Shown here: piece by piece, positions 49,653-58,247 of the stretch
How the letters are laid out: every line of letters begins with the position of its first letter
Position numbering within the stretch: position 1 is the first letter of the stretch
Origin: Microbacterium sp. SS28
GTDB lineage: Bacteria > Actinomycetota > Actinomycetes > Actinomycetales > Microbacteriaceae
Direction: 5' to 3'
DNA: 64,000 nucleotides
Assembly (NCBI RefSeq): GCF_022761035.1
Contig: NZ_JAKWJP010000008.1
Location: 1 to 64,000 of the forward strand
Program-made: the position numbers and the translations under genes
The notes under the pieces: model-generated
Databases searched by the model: none
Seen by the model: only the letters and a program-made list of their open reading frames with translations
Told to the model about the DNA's origin: nothing

Positions 49653-51374
49653 GTGTCCGAGACCGACGCGCTCTCCTTCCCGGATGGGCCCAGGGCCGAC
49701 CTCGAAGCGGCGATCACGAATCTGCTGGCCCAGGGCGAGCGGGTGATGCGGACCCAGGGTCGACTGCGCTCGCTGCTGCGCGCGAGCCAGACCGTCGTCG
49801 AGCAGATCGACCTGCCTCAGGTGCTTCGGCGCGCGGTGGAGGCCGCGATGGATCTCGTCGAGGCCGACTACGGGGCGATCGGAGTGCTCACGCCGGAGAA
49901 GGATGGGCTGGAGAAGTTCATCTACGTCGGGATGACGGAGAGGGAGGCCGAGGCGATCGGCCACCAGCCCTCGGGACAGGGTCTGCTCGGAGCTCTCATC
50001 GACGATCCGAATCCCATCCGACTGGACCGCGTCGCGGACGACGCGCGCGCCGTCGGGTTCCCCGCGGGGCACCCGCCGATGGACGCGTTCCTCGGGGTGC
50101 CGATCCGAGTCCGGGGCGAGGTGTTCGGGAATTTCTATCTCACGAATCGGCGACAGGGGACCTTCACCGAGGAGGACGAGCAGCTGCTGAGCGCCCTCGC
50201 GGCGACCGCCGCGTTCGCGATCGACAATGCGCGCCTCTTCGCCGATGTCGAAGTGCGCGAGCGATGGGCTTCCGCGGCTGCCGAGCTCGCCTCCGCGATC
50301 GTGTCGACTCCGAGCGACTCGGTGCTCGATCTGGTCGCCGGCCGCCTGCACGACGTCGCCGCGGCAGACCACGTCGCGATCCTGCTGAGGGGTTCCGACG
50401 ACCGGCTTCGGGTCGCGGCATCCCGTGGCGACTCGCCTTCCCTCGTCCCGGGGTCGGTGGTCGAGCCTTCCGGCCTCGTCGCGTCCGTCCTGATCGACGG
50501 GCAGCCGCACGCTGAGGGGCGGAAGCCGGAGAGCGGCGAGGAGCCGCTTCTCGTATCGGGCGGCGGGGTCAGCGGTCCCGCACTCGTGACACCCCTCCAT
50601 TCACGCGCCGGCATGTGGGGAGTGACGCTGCTCGCGCGCGCGCCCGAGGGGAGTAGGTTCTCGGCCGCCGAGATCGGCAGCGCAAGCGACCTCGCCTCTC
50701 GGGCGAGCATCGCGCTGGACCTCGCCCGCGCACGCGAGGACGCGCAGCGCGCCCTCCTCGCGGACGACCATCGACGTATCGCACGGGATCTGCACGACCA
50801 CGTCATCCAGCAGCTCTTCGGCACGGGCCTCTCCCTGCAGAGCGTCTCGGCGCGCCTCGGCCCGGGCCTCGACAACGATGAGATCGGCGACGCGATCGAC
50901 CATCTCGACGACGCGATCCGGCAGATCCGGACCGTCGTCTTCGCCCTCTCACAGCGAGACGAGGCATCCCTCCGGCATCGCCTGCTGGATGTCGTGGGTG
51001 AGCTGTCGTCGCACGGTCATCGTCCCCCCGCAGTGCGCTTCACGGGGCCCGTCGACCACCTGGTGCGCGACACGCTCGCCACAGAGGTGGTCGCCGTCTC
51101 GCGCGAGCTGCTGAGCAACGCCCTCCGGCACTCGAACGCGGATCGCGTCTCACTCGACGTCGCCGTCGCCGAGGATCAGGTCACGGTCGTCGTCGTCGAC
51201 GACGGCGATGGAATCCCACCGGATGCCGCGCGACGCGGCCTCGCGAACCTCGACGAGCGGGCGCGCGCCCTGCGCGGCCGGTTCCACGTCGAGACGAGCC
51301 CACTCGGCACCTCTGCCACGTGGATCGCGCCACTCGGACAGCCCCTGGCAGTCGATGCGGAGGGTGTCGGGTGA
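49653..51374 (+). CDS. GAF-domain sensor histidine kinase, DosS/DevS-like
   Basis: A 573-residue kinase, close to DosT and DosS in length. Two GAF domains come first (about 40-195 and 205-360). The first contains GFPAGHPPMDAFLGVPIRVRG; H140 lies in the area of the haem ligand of DosS, by eye only. The HisKA_3 dimerisation helix has RRIARDLHDHVIQQLF with H381 as phosphoacceptor, and the ATPase domain has ELLSNALRHS and DDGDGIPPDAARRGLANL. GTG 49653 is chosen because GGGAGG lies 7 nt upstream; GTG 49626 lacks a site. Its stop overlaps the regulator start (GTGA). It probably senses oxygen, NO, CO or redox state. Confidence 0.9.
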   Translation: MSETDALSFPDGPRADLEAAITNLLAQGERVMRTQGRLRSLLRASQTVVEQIDLPQVLRRAVEAAMDLVEADYGAIGVLTPEKDGLEKFIYVGMTEREAEAIGHQPSGQGLLGALIDDPNPIRLDRVADDARAVGFPAGHPPMDAFLGVPIRVRGEVFGNFYLTNRRQGTFTEEDEQLLSALAATAAFAIDNARLFADVEVRERWASAAAELASAIVSTPSDSVLDLVAGRLHDVAAADHVAILLRGSDDRLRVAASRGDSPSLVPGSVVEPSGLVASVLIDGQPHAEGRKPESGEEPLLVSGGGVSGPALVTPLHSRAGMWGVTLLARAPEGSRFSAAEIGSASDLASRASIALDLARAREDAQRALLADDHRRIARDLHDHVIQQLFGTGLSLQSVSARLGPGLDNDEIGDAIDHLDDAIRQIRTVVFALSQRDEASLRHRLLDVVGELSSHGHRPPAVRFTGPVDHLVRDTLATEVVAVSRELLSNALRHSNADRVSLDVAVAEDQVTVVVVDDGDGIPPDAARRGLANLDERARALRGRFHVETSPLGTSATWIAPLGQPLAVDAEGVG

Positions 51375-52027
51375 TCGGCGTCTTCCTGGTCGATGATCAC
51401 GAGATCGTCCGGCGCGGGCTCGGCAACCTGATCGACGGCGAAGCGGACATGCACGTCGTCGGTGAAGCGGGCACCGCGCGCGAGGCGCTGGGCCGCATCG
51501 AGGCGACGCGCCCTGACGTGGCGGTCCTGGACGTCCGGCTCGCTGACGGCAGCGGGATCGACGTATGCCGAGACGTCCGCTCTCGCATGCCCTCCGTCGC
51601 CTGCCTGATCCTCACGGCGTACGACGATGACACCGCGATGTCGGCGGCCGTGCTCGCGGGTGCAGCCGGCTATGTCCTGAAGAACGTGCGGGCGTCGCAC
51701 CTGACCGATGCGATCCGCGCTGTCGCGAGCGGTCGCACGCTGCTCGACGCCGACGCTCTGCGCACTGCCCGCTCGCGCATGCAGGATCCGGCCGACGACG
51801 ACCCTCGGCTGGGTTCGCTCGGTCTGCGCGAGAGGCAGATCCTGCGCCTCATCGCCGAGGGCATGACGAATCGCCAGATCGGCGATCAGCTCGGGATCGC
51901 CGAGAAGACGGTGAAGAACTACGTGTCGTCGATGCTGAGCAAGCTCGGACTCGAGCGGCGCACCCAGGCCGCCGTCTTCCAGCGCGACCACCCGGATCCG
52001 GCCCGTCCGCGCGGCTTCGGCTCGTGA
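51371..52027 (+). CDS. NarL-family response regulator, DosR/DevR-like
   Basis: A 218-residue regulator, one residue longer than DosR of Mycobacterium tuberculosis. The receiver domain has D8/D9, phosphoacceptor D54 (VAVLDVRLADG), LTAYDDDT and the Lys in VLKNVRASHL. The LuxR-type helix-turn-helix reads LRERQILRLIAEGMTNRQIG, then IAEKTVKNYVSSMLSKLGLE and RRTQAAVFQ, very close to the DosR DNA-binding end. It starts in a GTGA overlap with the kinase. Boxes of the type GGGNCGAAGGTCCY at 43736, 45830, 45860, 48096 and 49532 are its probable targets. Confidence 0.93.
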   Translation: MIGVFLVDDHEIVRRGLGNLIDGEADMHVVGEAGTAREALGRIEATRPDVAVLDVRLADGSGIDVCRDVRSRMPSVACLILTAYDDDTAMSAAVLAGAAGYVLKNVRASHLTDAIRAVASGRTLLDADALRTARSRMQDPADDDPRLGSLGLRERQILRLIAEGMTNRQIGDQLGIAEKTVKNYVSSMLSKLGLERRTQAAVFQRDHPDPARPRGFGS

Positions 52028-52096
52028 CGACGCTGTCTCACATGCCGCACATCGGATCCGGTTCTAGGCTCTGACCGAGCCGACAGGGGAGCGAGG

Positions 52097-52777
52097 GTGT
52101 CCGAGATCACTGACGCAGCACGCGCCGAGCTCCTCTACGTCGAGGACGACGCCGACATCGCCGGCATGACCGTCGAGGTGCTGTCCGAGGCGTATCACGT
52201 CGACCATGCCGCGACGGGCGAAGACGCTCTGCGGCTCGCCCTCCGCGGTCGCTACGACGTGATGGTCGTCGACCGGCGGCTGCCGGGAATGGACGGCGTC
52301 GAGTTCATCCGAGCGGTGCGGACCGCCCGCATCACGACGCCGATCCTCATGCTCACGGCACTGGGCTCTGTCGACGACCGCGTATCGGGACTGGACGGGG
52401 GAGCCAACGACTACCTCGTGAAGCCGTTCGACTACGACGAGCTGCTCGCGAGGCTGCGTTCACTGCGGCGGGGATTCGCCGCGGACGCCGGTCGGCGTCA
52501 GCTCGGCGAGTGGGCGTTCACTCCGGCGTCCCAGGCGCTCTACGATCCGAGCGGCTACCGCATCGCGCTCACGGCGACGGAGAGCGCGCTGCTCGAACTG
52601 CTGAGCGGCAGTCCGGAGCACGTCTTCAGCCGCGAGGAGATCCTCGGGGCGGTGTTCCGCGAGGGGGAGACGGCGAGCTCCGTGGACACGTATGTGCACT
52701 ACGTGCGGCGCAAGTCCACGCGGGACATGATCGAGACCGTCCGCACCCGTGGCTATCGCGCAGGCAACCCCTCATGA
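52097..52777 (+). CDS. OmpR-family response regulator
   Basis: A 226-residue regulator. The receiver domain has acidic EDDAD at 16-20, phosphoacceptor D59 (VMVVDRRLPGMDGVEF) and the LVKPFDYDELLARL Lys. The winged helix follows with LTATESALLELLSGSPEHVFSREEIL and VDTYVHYVRRKS. It starts with GTG after AGGGGAGCGAG. Its stop overlaps the kinase start (ATGA). The pair faces the convergent flavocytochrome operon, which is the first candidate target. Confidence 0.92.
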   Translation: MSEITDAARAELLYVEDDADIAGMTVEVLSEAYHVDHAATGEDALRLALRGRYDVMVVDRRLPGMDGVEFIRAVRTARITTPILMLTALGSVDDRVSGLDGGANDYLVKPFDYDELLARLRSLRRGFAADAGRRQLGEWAFTPASQALYDPSGYRIALTATESALLELLSGSPEHVFSREEILGAVFREGETASSVDTYVHYVRRKSTRDMIETVRTRGYRAGNPS

Positions 52778-53754
52778 GCGACGAAGACGACCGCCGCAGG
52801 GTGCAGCGCGCGGCGCTGTCGATCGGGCTGTACGTCGGGATCGCGTCCGCGATCGCGATCGCCTGCGGCGTCGGCATCCTGATCGCGGTCATCCTGCTCA
52901 ATCGCAGGGTCGAATCGGTCGAGCATCCGGGGGCGTTTCCCGGCAGTCACGGACCCGGCGACGATTTCGTCATCGACGTCGACAAGCTGGTTCCCGTCGT
53001 GGTCGTGCTGGGACTGCTGGGGGTGCTGCTGCTCGGCGCGGTCGCCTGGTTCGCCGCGCGCCGATCGGTCGGGCCTCTGGCCGAGGCGCTGCGGCTTCAG
53101 CGCAACTTCGTGGCCGACGCCTCCCACGAGCTGCGCACGCCGCTGACGACGCTGACGAGCCGCGTCCAGTTGCTGCAGAGACGCCGGCAGCGCGGCGAGC
53201 CGATCGACGAGACCATCGTCCAGCTGCGAGGCGATGCCGCGATGATGTCCGACGTGCTCGACGATCTGCTGCTCGCGGCGGAGGGAGGGGCCGCGGGCGC
53301 CGGAGCGTCGGCCTCCGTCTCCGCCGCCATCGGAACGGCCTTCGAGATGCTGCGCCCGCTCGCGGACGAGGCGGGCGTGGCGCTCGCCGTCGACGCGCGA
53401 CAGCAAGCCGAGGTGCAGCTGGCCCCGGTGACGCTCGTGCGGCTCGTCGTCGCGCTCGTCGACAACGCGGTGCAGCATTCGCCGACGGGCACCACCGTCG
53501 CCGTCACGGCAGGGGTCGAGAACGGGATGGCCGAGATCCGCGTCTCCGACCGCGGCGCGGGCATCAGCGGGATCGAGCCCGATGCCGTGTTCGACAGGTT
53601 CGCGCGTTCGTCCGAGAGCGGTCGGCGCCGGAGCTTCGGGATCGGGCTGTCCCTCGTGCGCGACGTCGCGGTGCGCGCGGGCGGCAGCGTCGTCGTCGAG
53701 AGCACCTCGGGGGAGGGGGCGACGTTCCTGCTCCGGCTGCCGTCGGCGCGCTGA
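52774..53754 (+). CDS. membrane sensor histidine kinase
   Basis: A 326-residue kinase with two membrane helices (about 15-40 and 70-92) around a short extracytoplasmic loop of about 30 residues, no recognisable HAMP domain, then HisKA with ADASHELRTPLTTL (phospho-His H118) and the ATPase domain with LVDNAVQHSPTG, DRGAGI and FGIGLSLVRDVA. The tiny sensor loop suggests sensing within the membrane or through a partner. It is coupled to the OmpR-type regulator, and its stop is 2 bp from the stop of the convergent ApbE gene. Confidence 0.92.
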   Translation: MSDEDDRRRVQRAALSIGLYVGIASAIAIACGVGILIAVILLNRRVESVEHPGAFPGSHGPGDDFVIDVDKLVPVVVVLGLLGVLLLGAVAWFAARRSVGPLAEALRLQRNFVADASHELRTPLTTLTSRVQLLQRRRQRGEPIDETIVQLRGDAAMMSDVLDDLLLAAEGGAAGAGASASVSAAIGTAFEMLRPLADEAGVALAVDARQQAEVQLAPVTLVRLVVALVDNAVQHSPTGTTVAVTAGVENGMAEIRVSDRGAGISGIEPDAVFDRFARSSESGRRRSFGIGLSLVRDVAVRAGGSVVVESTSGEGATFLLRLPSAR

Positions 53755-53756
53755 GC

Positions 53757-54611
53757 TCAGGGCACCGGGGCCGGTGCGGAGGTCAGCGTCGGGTCGGCGC
53801 CGACGACGTCGACGCCGGTCCCGCCGAGCCACCGCGCGACGCGGCCGTCATCGGCGATGAGGATGCCGGTGCGCGTGCCGGCGTGCGCGATCCACGAGCG
53901 GTCGTCGAAGCCCGCCACGACGGCGGCGGTCGCCCAGAGATCCGCGCGGGCGAGACTGCCGTCCACGACCGATGCGCTCGCGACGCCGACAGCAGGGTCT
54001 CCCGTGCGCGGGTCGACGATGTGATGACCGCGCTCCGCGGAACCGGATGTCGCGACCGCTCCCTCGACGATCTCGAGCTGTGCGACGATCTCGCCGGGCC
54101 GGCTCGGGTCGGCGATGCCGACCGTCCAGCGCCAGTCGGCCGTGGGGGCCGTGAACAGCTGCATGTCGCCGCCGGCGTTGATGCCGACCGCGACGTCGTC
54201 GATCGCGCGCGCGACCAGGGGGGCCAGATGCCGCCGCGCGGCGTTCTCGACCGACCAGCCCTTGACGTAGCCGGTGGGATCGAACCAGCCCTTCCAGTGC
54301 GCTCCGAAGAGTCCGCCTGTCTCGATCCGCGCTGCTCGGCAGGCCGCTGCGACCTCCGCGACACGCGGGTCGGCGTCAGCGAGGTCGAGCTCACCGCGCG
54401 CGATCCGACGGATGTCGGAGTCCTCACGGTAGGTCGAGAAAACGCGGTCGATGTCGCGGAGTTCGGCAAAGCATCCGTCGATCGCTCGCTGCGATGTGCC
54501 GCTGAGCGCACCGCTGTCGTTGAGCACATGGATGCTGATCGGCATCCCCATGATCTCTTCCACGCGCACGATGCGTCGCGGCGTCAGGCGGTCGGATCCG
54601 ATCCGGGTCAT
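53757..54611 (-). CDS. apbE: FAD:protein FMN transferase (ApbE family)
   Basis: A 284-residue ApbE-like flavin transferase. Typical parts are MGMPISIHV, VFSTYREDSDIRRI, WFDPTGYVKGWSVENA, VGINAGGDMQLF, ERGHHIVDPRTGDP and SVVDGSLARADLWATAAVV. It moves FMN from FAD to a Thr of a target protein. Unlike periplasmic ApbE lipoproteins it has no clear signal peptide. It is coupled (TGATG) to the FMN-binding protein gene, whose SGATYTS site is its evident substrate. Confidence 0.92.
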   Translation of the reverse strand: MTRIGSDRLTPRRIVRVEEIMGMPISIHVLNDSGALSGTSQRAIDGCFAELRDIDRVFSTYREDSDIRRIARGELDLADADPRVAEVAAACRAARIETGGLFGAHWKGWFDPTGYVKGWSVENAARRHLAPLVARAIDDVAVGINAGGDMQLFTAPTADWRWTVGIADPSRPGEIVAQLEIVEGAVATSGSAERGHHIVDPRTGDPAVGVASASVVDGSLARADLWATAAVVAGFDDRSWIAHAGTRTGILIADDGRVARWLGGTGVDVVGADPTLTSAPAPVP

Positions 54612-55162
54612 CAGGAGCTCGCCTGATCGATCGCGCTCTGGAGCGAGGCGATGTACCCCTGACTCGTATAGGTGGCGCCCGAGACCATGCTGATCTGCGA
54701 GCTCTGCGCGCGAGTGGTCTCAGAGACCAGCACGGGGATCGCGCGCTGGTTGATCGCCTGATCGCGGCCGTTGCTGTGGGGGTAGTCGATGACCTGCACA
54801 TCGGCGATCTGACCGTCCGACACGGTGATCTGCACCTGCACGGGGCCGTAGCGCGTGTTCGCGGACCCACCCGTGTAGGTGCCGTCGCTGAGGCCCGAAG
54901 TGGTCGAGTCGCTCCCCGACGACGAGGTGCCGGTGTCCGACGACGAGCTGTCGGACGAGTCCTTGTCCGACGCCTCGCCCGAATCCGATTCGTCGTCGGA
55001 CCCGGACGCGTCGGAGGTCGTCGGTCCGGCTGTCGTCGTCCCGCTCGACGAGACAGGTTCGAGCGCGGCTCCGGGCTGGACAGCCTCGAGCGATGTGCGG
55101 TAGCTGAACAGCAGCACGAGCCCGCTGAGGGTCGCGAGCAGTGCGTAGACGATCTTCTTCAT
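54611..55162 (-). CDS. FMN-binding domain protein, extracytoplasmic
   Basis: A 183-residue protein with an N-terminal membrane anchor (KIVYALLATLSGLVLLFSY), a Ser/Asp/Thr-rich linker of about 45 residues that includes runs such as SSDSSSSDTGTSS, and a C-terminal FMN_bind domain (about 93-183). The flavinylation motif SGATYTS is near residue 163, where a Thr would carry FMN through a phosphoester bond. It lies between the flavocytochrome and ApbE genes, so it probably accepts electrons from the flavocytochrome outside the membrane and hands them to an external acceptor. Confidence 0.92.
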   Translation of the reverse strand: MKKIVYALLATLSGLVLLFSYRTSLEAVQPGAALEPVSSSGTTTAGPTTSDASGSDDESDSGEASDKDSSDSSSSDTGTSSSGSDSTTSGLSDGTYTGGSANTRYGPVQVQITVSDGQIADVQVIDYPHSNGRDQAINQRAIPVLVSETTRAQSSQISMVSGATYTSQGYIASLQSAIDQASS

Positions 55163-55183
55163 GATGGCTCCTGCTTCGGCGGG

Positions 55184-56611
55184 TCAGACCGTGAACGCTT
55201 CGGAATGGATGCGGTCGGGCGCGACGCCGGCGTCGCGGAGGTCGGCCTCGACGGACGCCATCCAGGGGATCGGTCCGCAGAGGTAGACGTCGTAGGCGTC
55301 GAGATCGGGCGCGACGTGGCGGATGAGCTCGGCTCCTCGCCACGCGCCGTGGCTCGCGGGAAGCCACGACGACGGCCCGGGCGAACGCGGCCCGGGCAGC
55401 GGCGCGAAACGGATGCCGCGCTGCGCGACGAGGTCGCCGATCGCGCCCAGGCGCAGCGCATCGCCTTCCGCGTGGTCCCGGGTGATGAGCATCGCGTCGC
55501 CGGGCGCGTAGGGCTGCTCCTCGAGCAGCGAGACGAGGGGCGCGACACCGGCGCCGGCACCGATCATCAGCAGCTTCGTCCCCTTCCGGGCGGCGCCGGT
55601 CATGTGTCCGTAGGGGCCCTCGACAAGCACCCGTGTGCCGGGGCGGAGGCGCGTGAGCCGCTCCGTGCCGTCTCCCGCGATGCGCGCCGAGATCGAGAGT
55701 CCCGCGGAGGCCGGTGCGCTCGAGAGCGAGAACGGGTGTCCGCGGGTCCAGCCGGGTCCGTCGGCGAATCGCCAGACGAAGAACTGGCCCGCCCGGGCTC
55801 CGAGCCTGTGAAGTCGGCGCCCCGACATCCGCACGGTCACTCCCTGGTCTCCGTCGCGCTCGACAGCCGTGACACGGATGCCGTGACGCGCTGACTTCAG
55901 CAGCGGCATCCCGATGCGGAAGATGACGACGGATGCCGCGGCCGCAGCCCAGAGCGTCCACCAGTACGCGGTGGCCAGGGGTGAGGAGAGGAAGTCGGCG
56001 CCGGTCCACAGCTGGTGAGGGAGGGCGAGCCCGACGCCGAGGTACGCGTAGAGGTGGAGGAGGTGCCACGATTCGTAGCGCAGCTTGCTCCGCGCCTTCC
56101 GGATCGACGTCACTACGACCAGCACGATCAGGACGGTCCCTGCGGTCGCGAGCAGCATCCCGGGGTAGTCCACGACGAACTGCCAGAGCTGCACGAACGG
56201 GTTGATCGCGGCGGTCGCGGCGTAGCCGAGCATGAGCAGCACGATGTGGGCTGCCAGCAGCCAGAACGACCAGAACCCGACGAAGCGGTGCATGCGGGTC
56301 ATGGCGTCGCGACCGAATCCTCGCTCGAAGAGGGGGATCCGCGCCATGAGGAGCACCTGGTACAGCAGCAGGTTCGCCGACACGAGTCCCGTGAGCCGGC
56401 CCAGCGTCGTGAGCGTCTCGGCGGTGAAGCCGATCGTCGCCGTCACTCCGCCGCCGACGACCCACAGGGCGACGACGAACAGGCTCGTGAGCCAGATGAC
56501 GATCGTCGCGCACGCGTGCCAGACGGCGGTGCGCGGGTTCTGCGGCACGAGGAGACGTGCCGGCGACGCCGTCGTCGCGATCCTTCCGGTGCGGGGAGCG
56601 AGTGCGGTCAT
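55184..56611 (-). CDS. ferric-reductase-like flavocytochrome
   Basis: A 475-residue membrane oxidoreductase. The N-terminal half has about six helices of the ferric-reductase-like domain. Its haem-ligand histidines lie in MHRFVGFWSFWLLAAHIVLL and SWHLLHLYAYLGVGLALPHQ. The C-terminal half is an FNR-like unit with FAD motif RGHPFSLSSAP and NAD(P) motifs LLMIGAGAGVAPLVSLL and YLCGP. It should carry electrons from cytoplasmic NAD(P)H through haem to the outside. It is the first gene of the three-gene flavin operon. Confidence 0.92.
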   Translation of the reverse strand: MTALAPRTGRIATTASPARLLVPQNPRTAVWHACATIVIWLTSLFVVALWVVGGGVTATIGFTAETLTTLGRLTGLVSANLLLYQVLLMARIPLFERGFGRDAMTRMHRFVGFWSFWLLAAHIVLLMLGYAATAAINPFVQLWQFVVDYPGMLLATAGTVLIVLVVVTSIRKARSKLRYESWHLLHLYAYLGVGLALPHQLWTGADFLSSPLATAYWWTLWAAAAASVVIFRIGMPLLKSARHGIRVTAVERDGDQGVTVRMSGRRLHRLGARAGQFFVWRFADGPGWTRGHPFSLSSAPASAGLSISARIAGDGTERLTRLRPGTRVLVEGPYGHMTGAARKGTKLLMIGAGAGVAPLVSLLEEQPYAPGDAMLITRDHAEGDALRLGAIGDLVAQRGIRFAPLPGPRSPGPSSWLPASHGAWRGAELIRHVAPDLDAYDVYLCGPIPWMASVEADLRDAGVAPDRIHSEAFTV

Positions 56612-56789
56612 GGACTCATGGTCGACGCCGGATTCTGAGGCGAGTCCAAGAATCGGCCCGACACAGTCACCTCATAGGGAACGCTCGGCTCGCGGCGAGA
56701 GGGACTGCCCGTTGTGCGCTCTCCACGACGAGCTCGGGTCTTCTGCCGTGCAGCCTGACTCCGCGAGAAGGAGGTCCTACGGTGGTGGC

Positions 56790-57497
56790 GTGAGCATGCA
56801 TGGTGGCGAGCCGCACGTCGCGGGGATCGCGGGAAAGCTGAACTGGTTGCGCGCGGGAGTACTCGGCGCGAATGACGGCATCGTGTCGGTGGCGGCGATC
56901 GCCGTCGGTGTCGCCGCGGCGACACCGGATCTCTCGGCGATCATCCCCGCCGCTTCGGCGGCGCTGATCGGCGGTGCCCTCTCGATGGCGCTGGGCGAGT
57001 ACGTGTCGGTGAGCAGTCAGAGCGACAGCGAGCGGGCGCTCATCGCGAAGGAGAGGGAGGAGCTGCGCACGATGCCCGAGCAGGAGCTCGCCGAACTCGC
57101 GAGCCTCTACCGGGCGCAGGGTCTGAGCGCCGAGACCGCGCAGCGGGTCGCTGTCGAGCTGACCGAGCGGGATGCGCTCCGCGCGCATCTGTCGATCGAG
57201 CTCAACATCGATCCCGACGACCTCGTGAGCCCGTGGCGCGCGGCCGCAGCGTCCGCGCTGGCCTTCGTCTGCGGCGGCATCCTGCCCTTCCTGACGATCC
57301 TGCTTCCCGAACCGGTGCGCATCCCCGTGACCTTCCTCATCGTGCTGGTGGCACTCGCGATAACGGGAGCGCTGGGCGCGCGCATCGGTGGAAGTCCCGT
57401 CACCCGGGCGACCGTCCGCGTCGTCGTGGGCGGGGCGATCGCGCTGGCCGCCACCTTCGCGATCGGGGCGCTGCTCAATACGAGCGGGATCGCCTGA
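56790..57497 (+). CDS. VIT1/CCC1-family Fe/Mn transporter
   Basis: A 235-residue VIT-family protein. The first helix reads LRAGVLGANDGIVSVAAIAVGVAAA, followed by IGGALSMALGEYVSVSSQSDSERA and a cytoplasmic acidic helical arm (EREELRTMPEQELAELASLY), then three helices. Members export or sequester Fe2+ or Mn2+. The start is uncertain: GGAGG at 56770 is 15 nt before GTG 56790 and 21 nt before ATG 56796. It is divergent from the flavocytochrome operon, a setting that fits iron handling. Its end overlaps the convergent TetR gene by 23 bp. Confidence 0.88.
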   Translation: MSMHGGEPHVAGIAGKLNWLRAGVLGANDGIVSVAAIAVGVAAATPDLSAIIPAASAALIGGALSMALGEYVSVSSQSDSERALIAKEREELRTMPEQELAELASLYRAQGLSAETAQRVAVELTERDALRAHLSIELNIDPDDLVSPWRAAAASALAFVCGGILPFLTILLPEPVRIPVTFLIVLVALAITGALGARIGGSPVTRATVRVVVGGAIALAATFAIGALLNTSGIA

Positions 57498-58149
57498 TCG
57501 CCGGCACCACCGGCTCGGCAGCGAGGTCGACCGAGGCGCCGGACCTCAGGATGCCGGGGGCGAGCCGTTCCAGGTGCACGCGCACCATCTCGGCGAAGTC
57601 GATGGTCCCGCGGGAGAGCACCCACTGCAGCTGGAGGCCGTCGGCGACGGCGACGCACTCGCGCGCGAGCGCATGAGCGTCGAGATCCTCGCGGAGGAGC
57701 CCCGCATCGACGTCCTCCTGGAACGCCGAGGCGATCTCGTCGATCGTCCGCTCGTAGCGTTCCGAGAACACGTCGTGCGCCGCGCTGGACGGGTCGGCCG
57801 CCGCGGCGGACACGAGCACGAAGAGCTCCATCAGCTCGGGCTGGGACCCGTAGAGGCGAGCGACGTCGTACATCATGCGCAGGGCGCGGGTGCCGTCGTG
57901 GGCCGGCGCGCGGTCGAGGGCCCGCGCCGCCGCGAGATCGAACCGGCGCTCGGCGAGCGCCAGCAGCAGATGGTCTTTCGTCGCGAAATGATGCTTCAGC
58001 CCCGGGGTCGTCAGTCCCACGGCGCGGGCGATCTCGGCCAACGACGTCGGCGAGTAGCCGGCATCCCGGAAGCAGCGCTGCGCGGCATCGAGAATCCGGT
58101 CGCGACGCTCGCGACCGACCTGATAGCTGCGCCGGCCGGTGTCGCTCAC
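57475..58149 (-). CDS. TetR-family regulator of alpha-L-rhamnosidase
   Basis: A 224-residue TetR protein with helix-turn-helix DAAQRCFRDAGYSPTSLAEI and ARAVGLTTPGLKHHFATKDH. It starts with GTG. The last 8 codons overlap the convergent VIT gene. It is divergent from the GH78 gene, and a palindrome with 8-bp arms lies 24 bp from its start. Repression of the rhamnosidase is the likely role; TetR control of a glycosidase is less common than LacI or AraC control. Confidence 0.9.
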   Translation of the reverse strand: MSDTGRRSYQVGRERRDRILDAAQRCFRDAGYSPTSLAEIARAVGLTTPGLKHHFATKDHLLLALAERRFDLAAARALDRAPAHDGTRALRMMYDVARLYGSQPELMELFVLVSAAAADPSSAAHDVFSERYERTIDEIASAFQEDVDAGLLREDLDAHALARECVAVADGLQLQWVLSRGTIDFAEMVRVHLERLAPGILRSGASVDLAAEPVVPAIRRSRSY

Positions 58150-58173
58150 GCCGTCACGCTATCCCAGATCCTT

Positions 58174-58195
58174 AAAACCTTCGACGTAAGGTTTT
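58174..58195. promoter_or_regulatory. TetR operator AAAACCTT-N6-AAGGTTTT
   Basis: A perfect inverted repeat with 8-bp arms and a 6-bp centre (CGACGT) lies between the divergent TetR and GH78 genes, 24 bp from the TetR start and 52 bp from the GH78 start. It is AT-rich against the surroundings and probably overlaps both promoters. Confidence 0.7.
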
Positions 58196-58247
58196 GATGC
58201 TACGCTCCCGAGTGGCCAGCAGGGCTGCCGCGACGAAGGAGACACCC

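Noticed and set aside
57475-57497. 23-bp overlap of VIT and TetR genes as a sign of a misread stop
   Set aside because: Both C-termini look complete, and tail-to-tail overlaps of this size are common in dense genomes.
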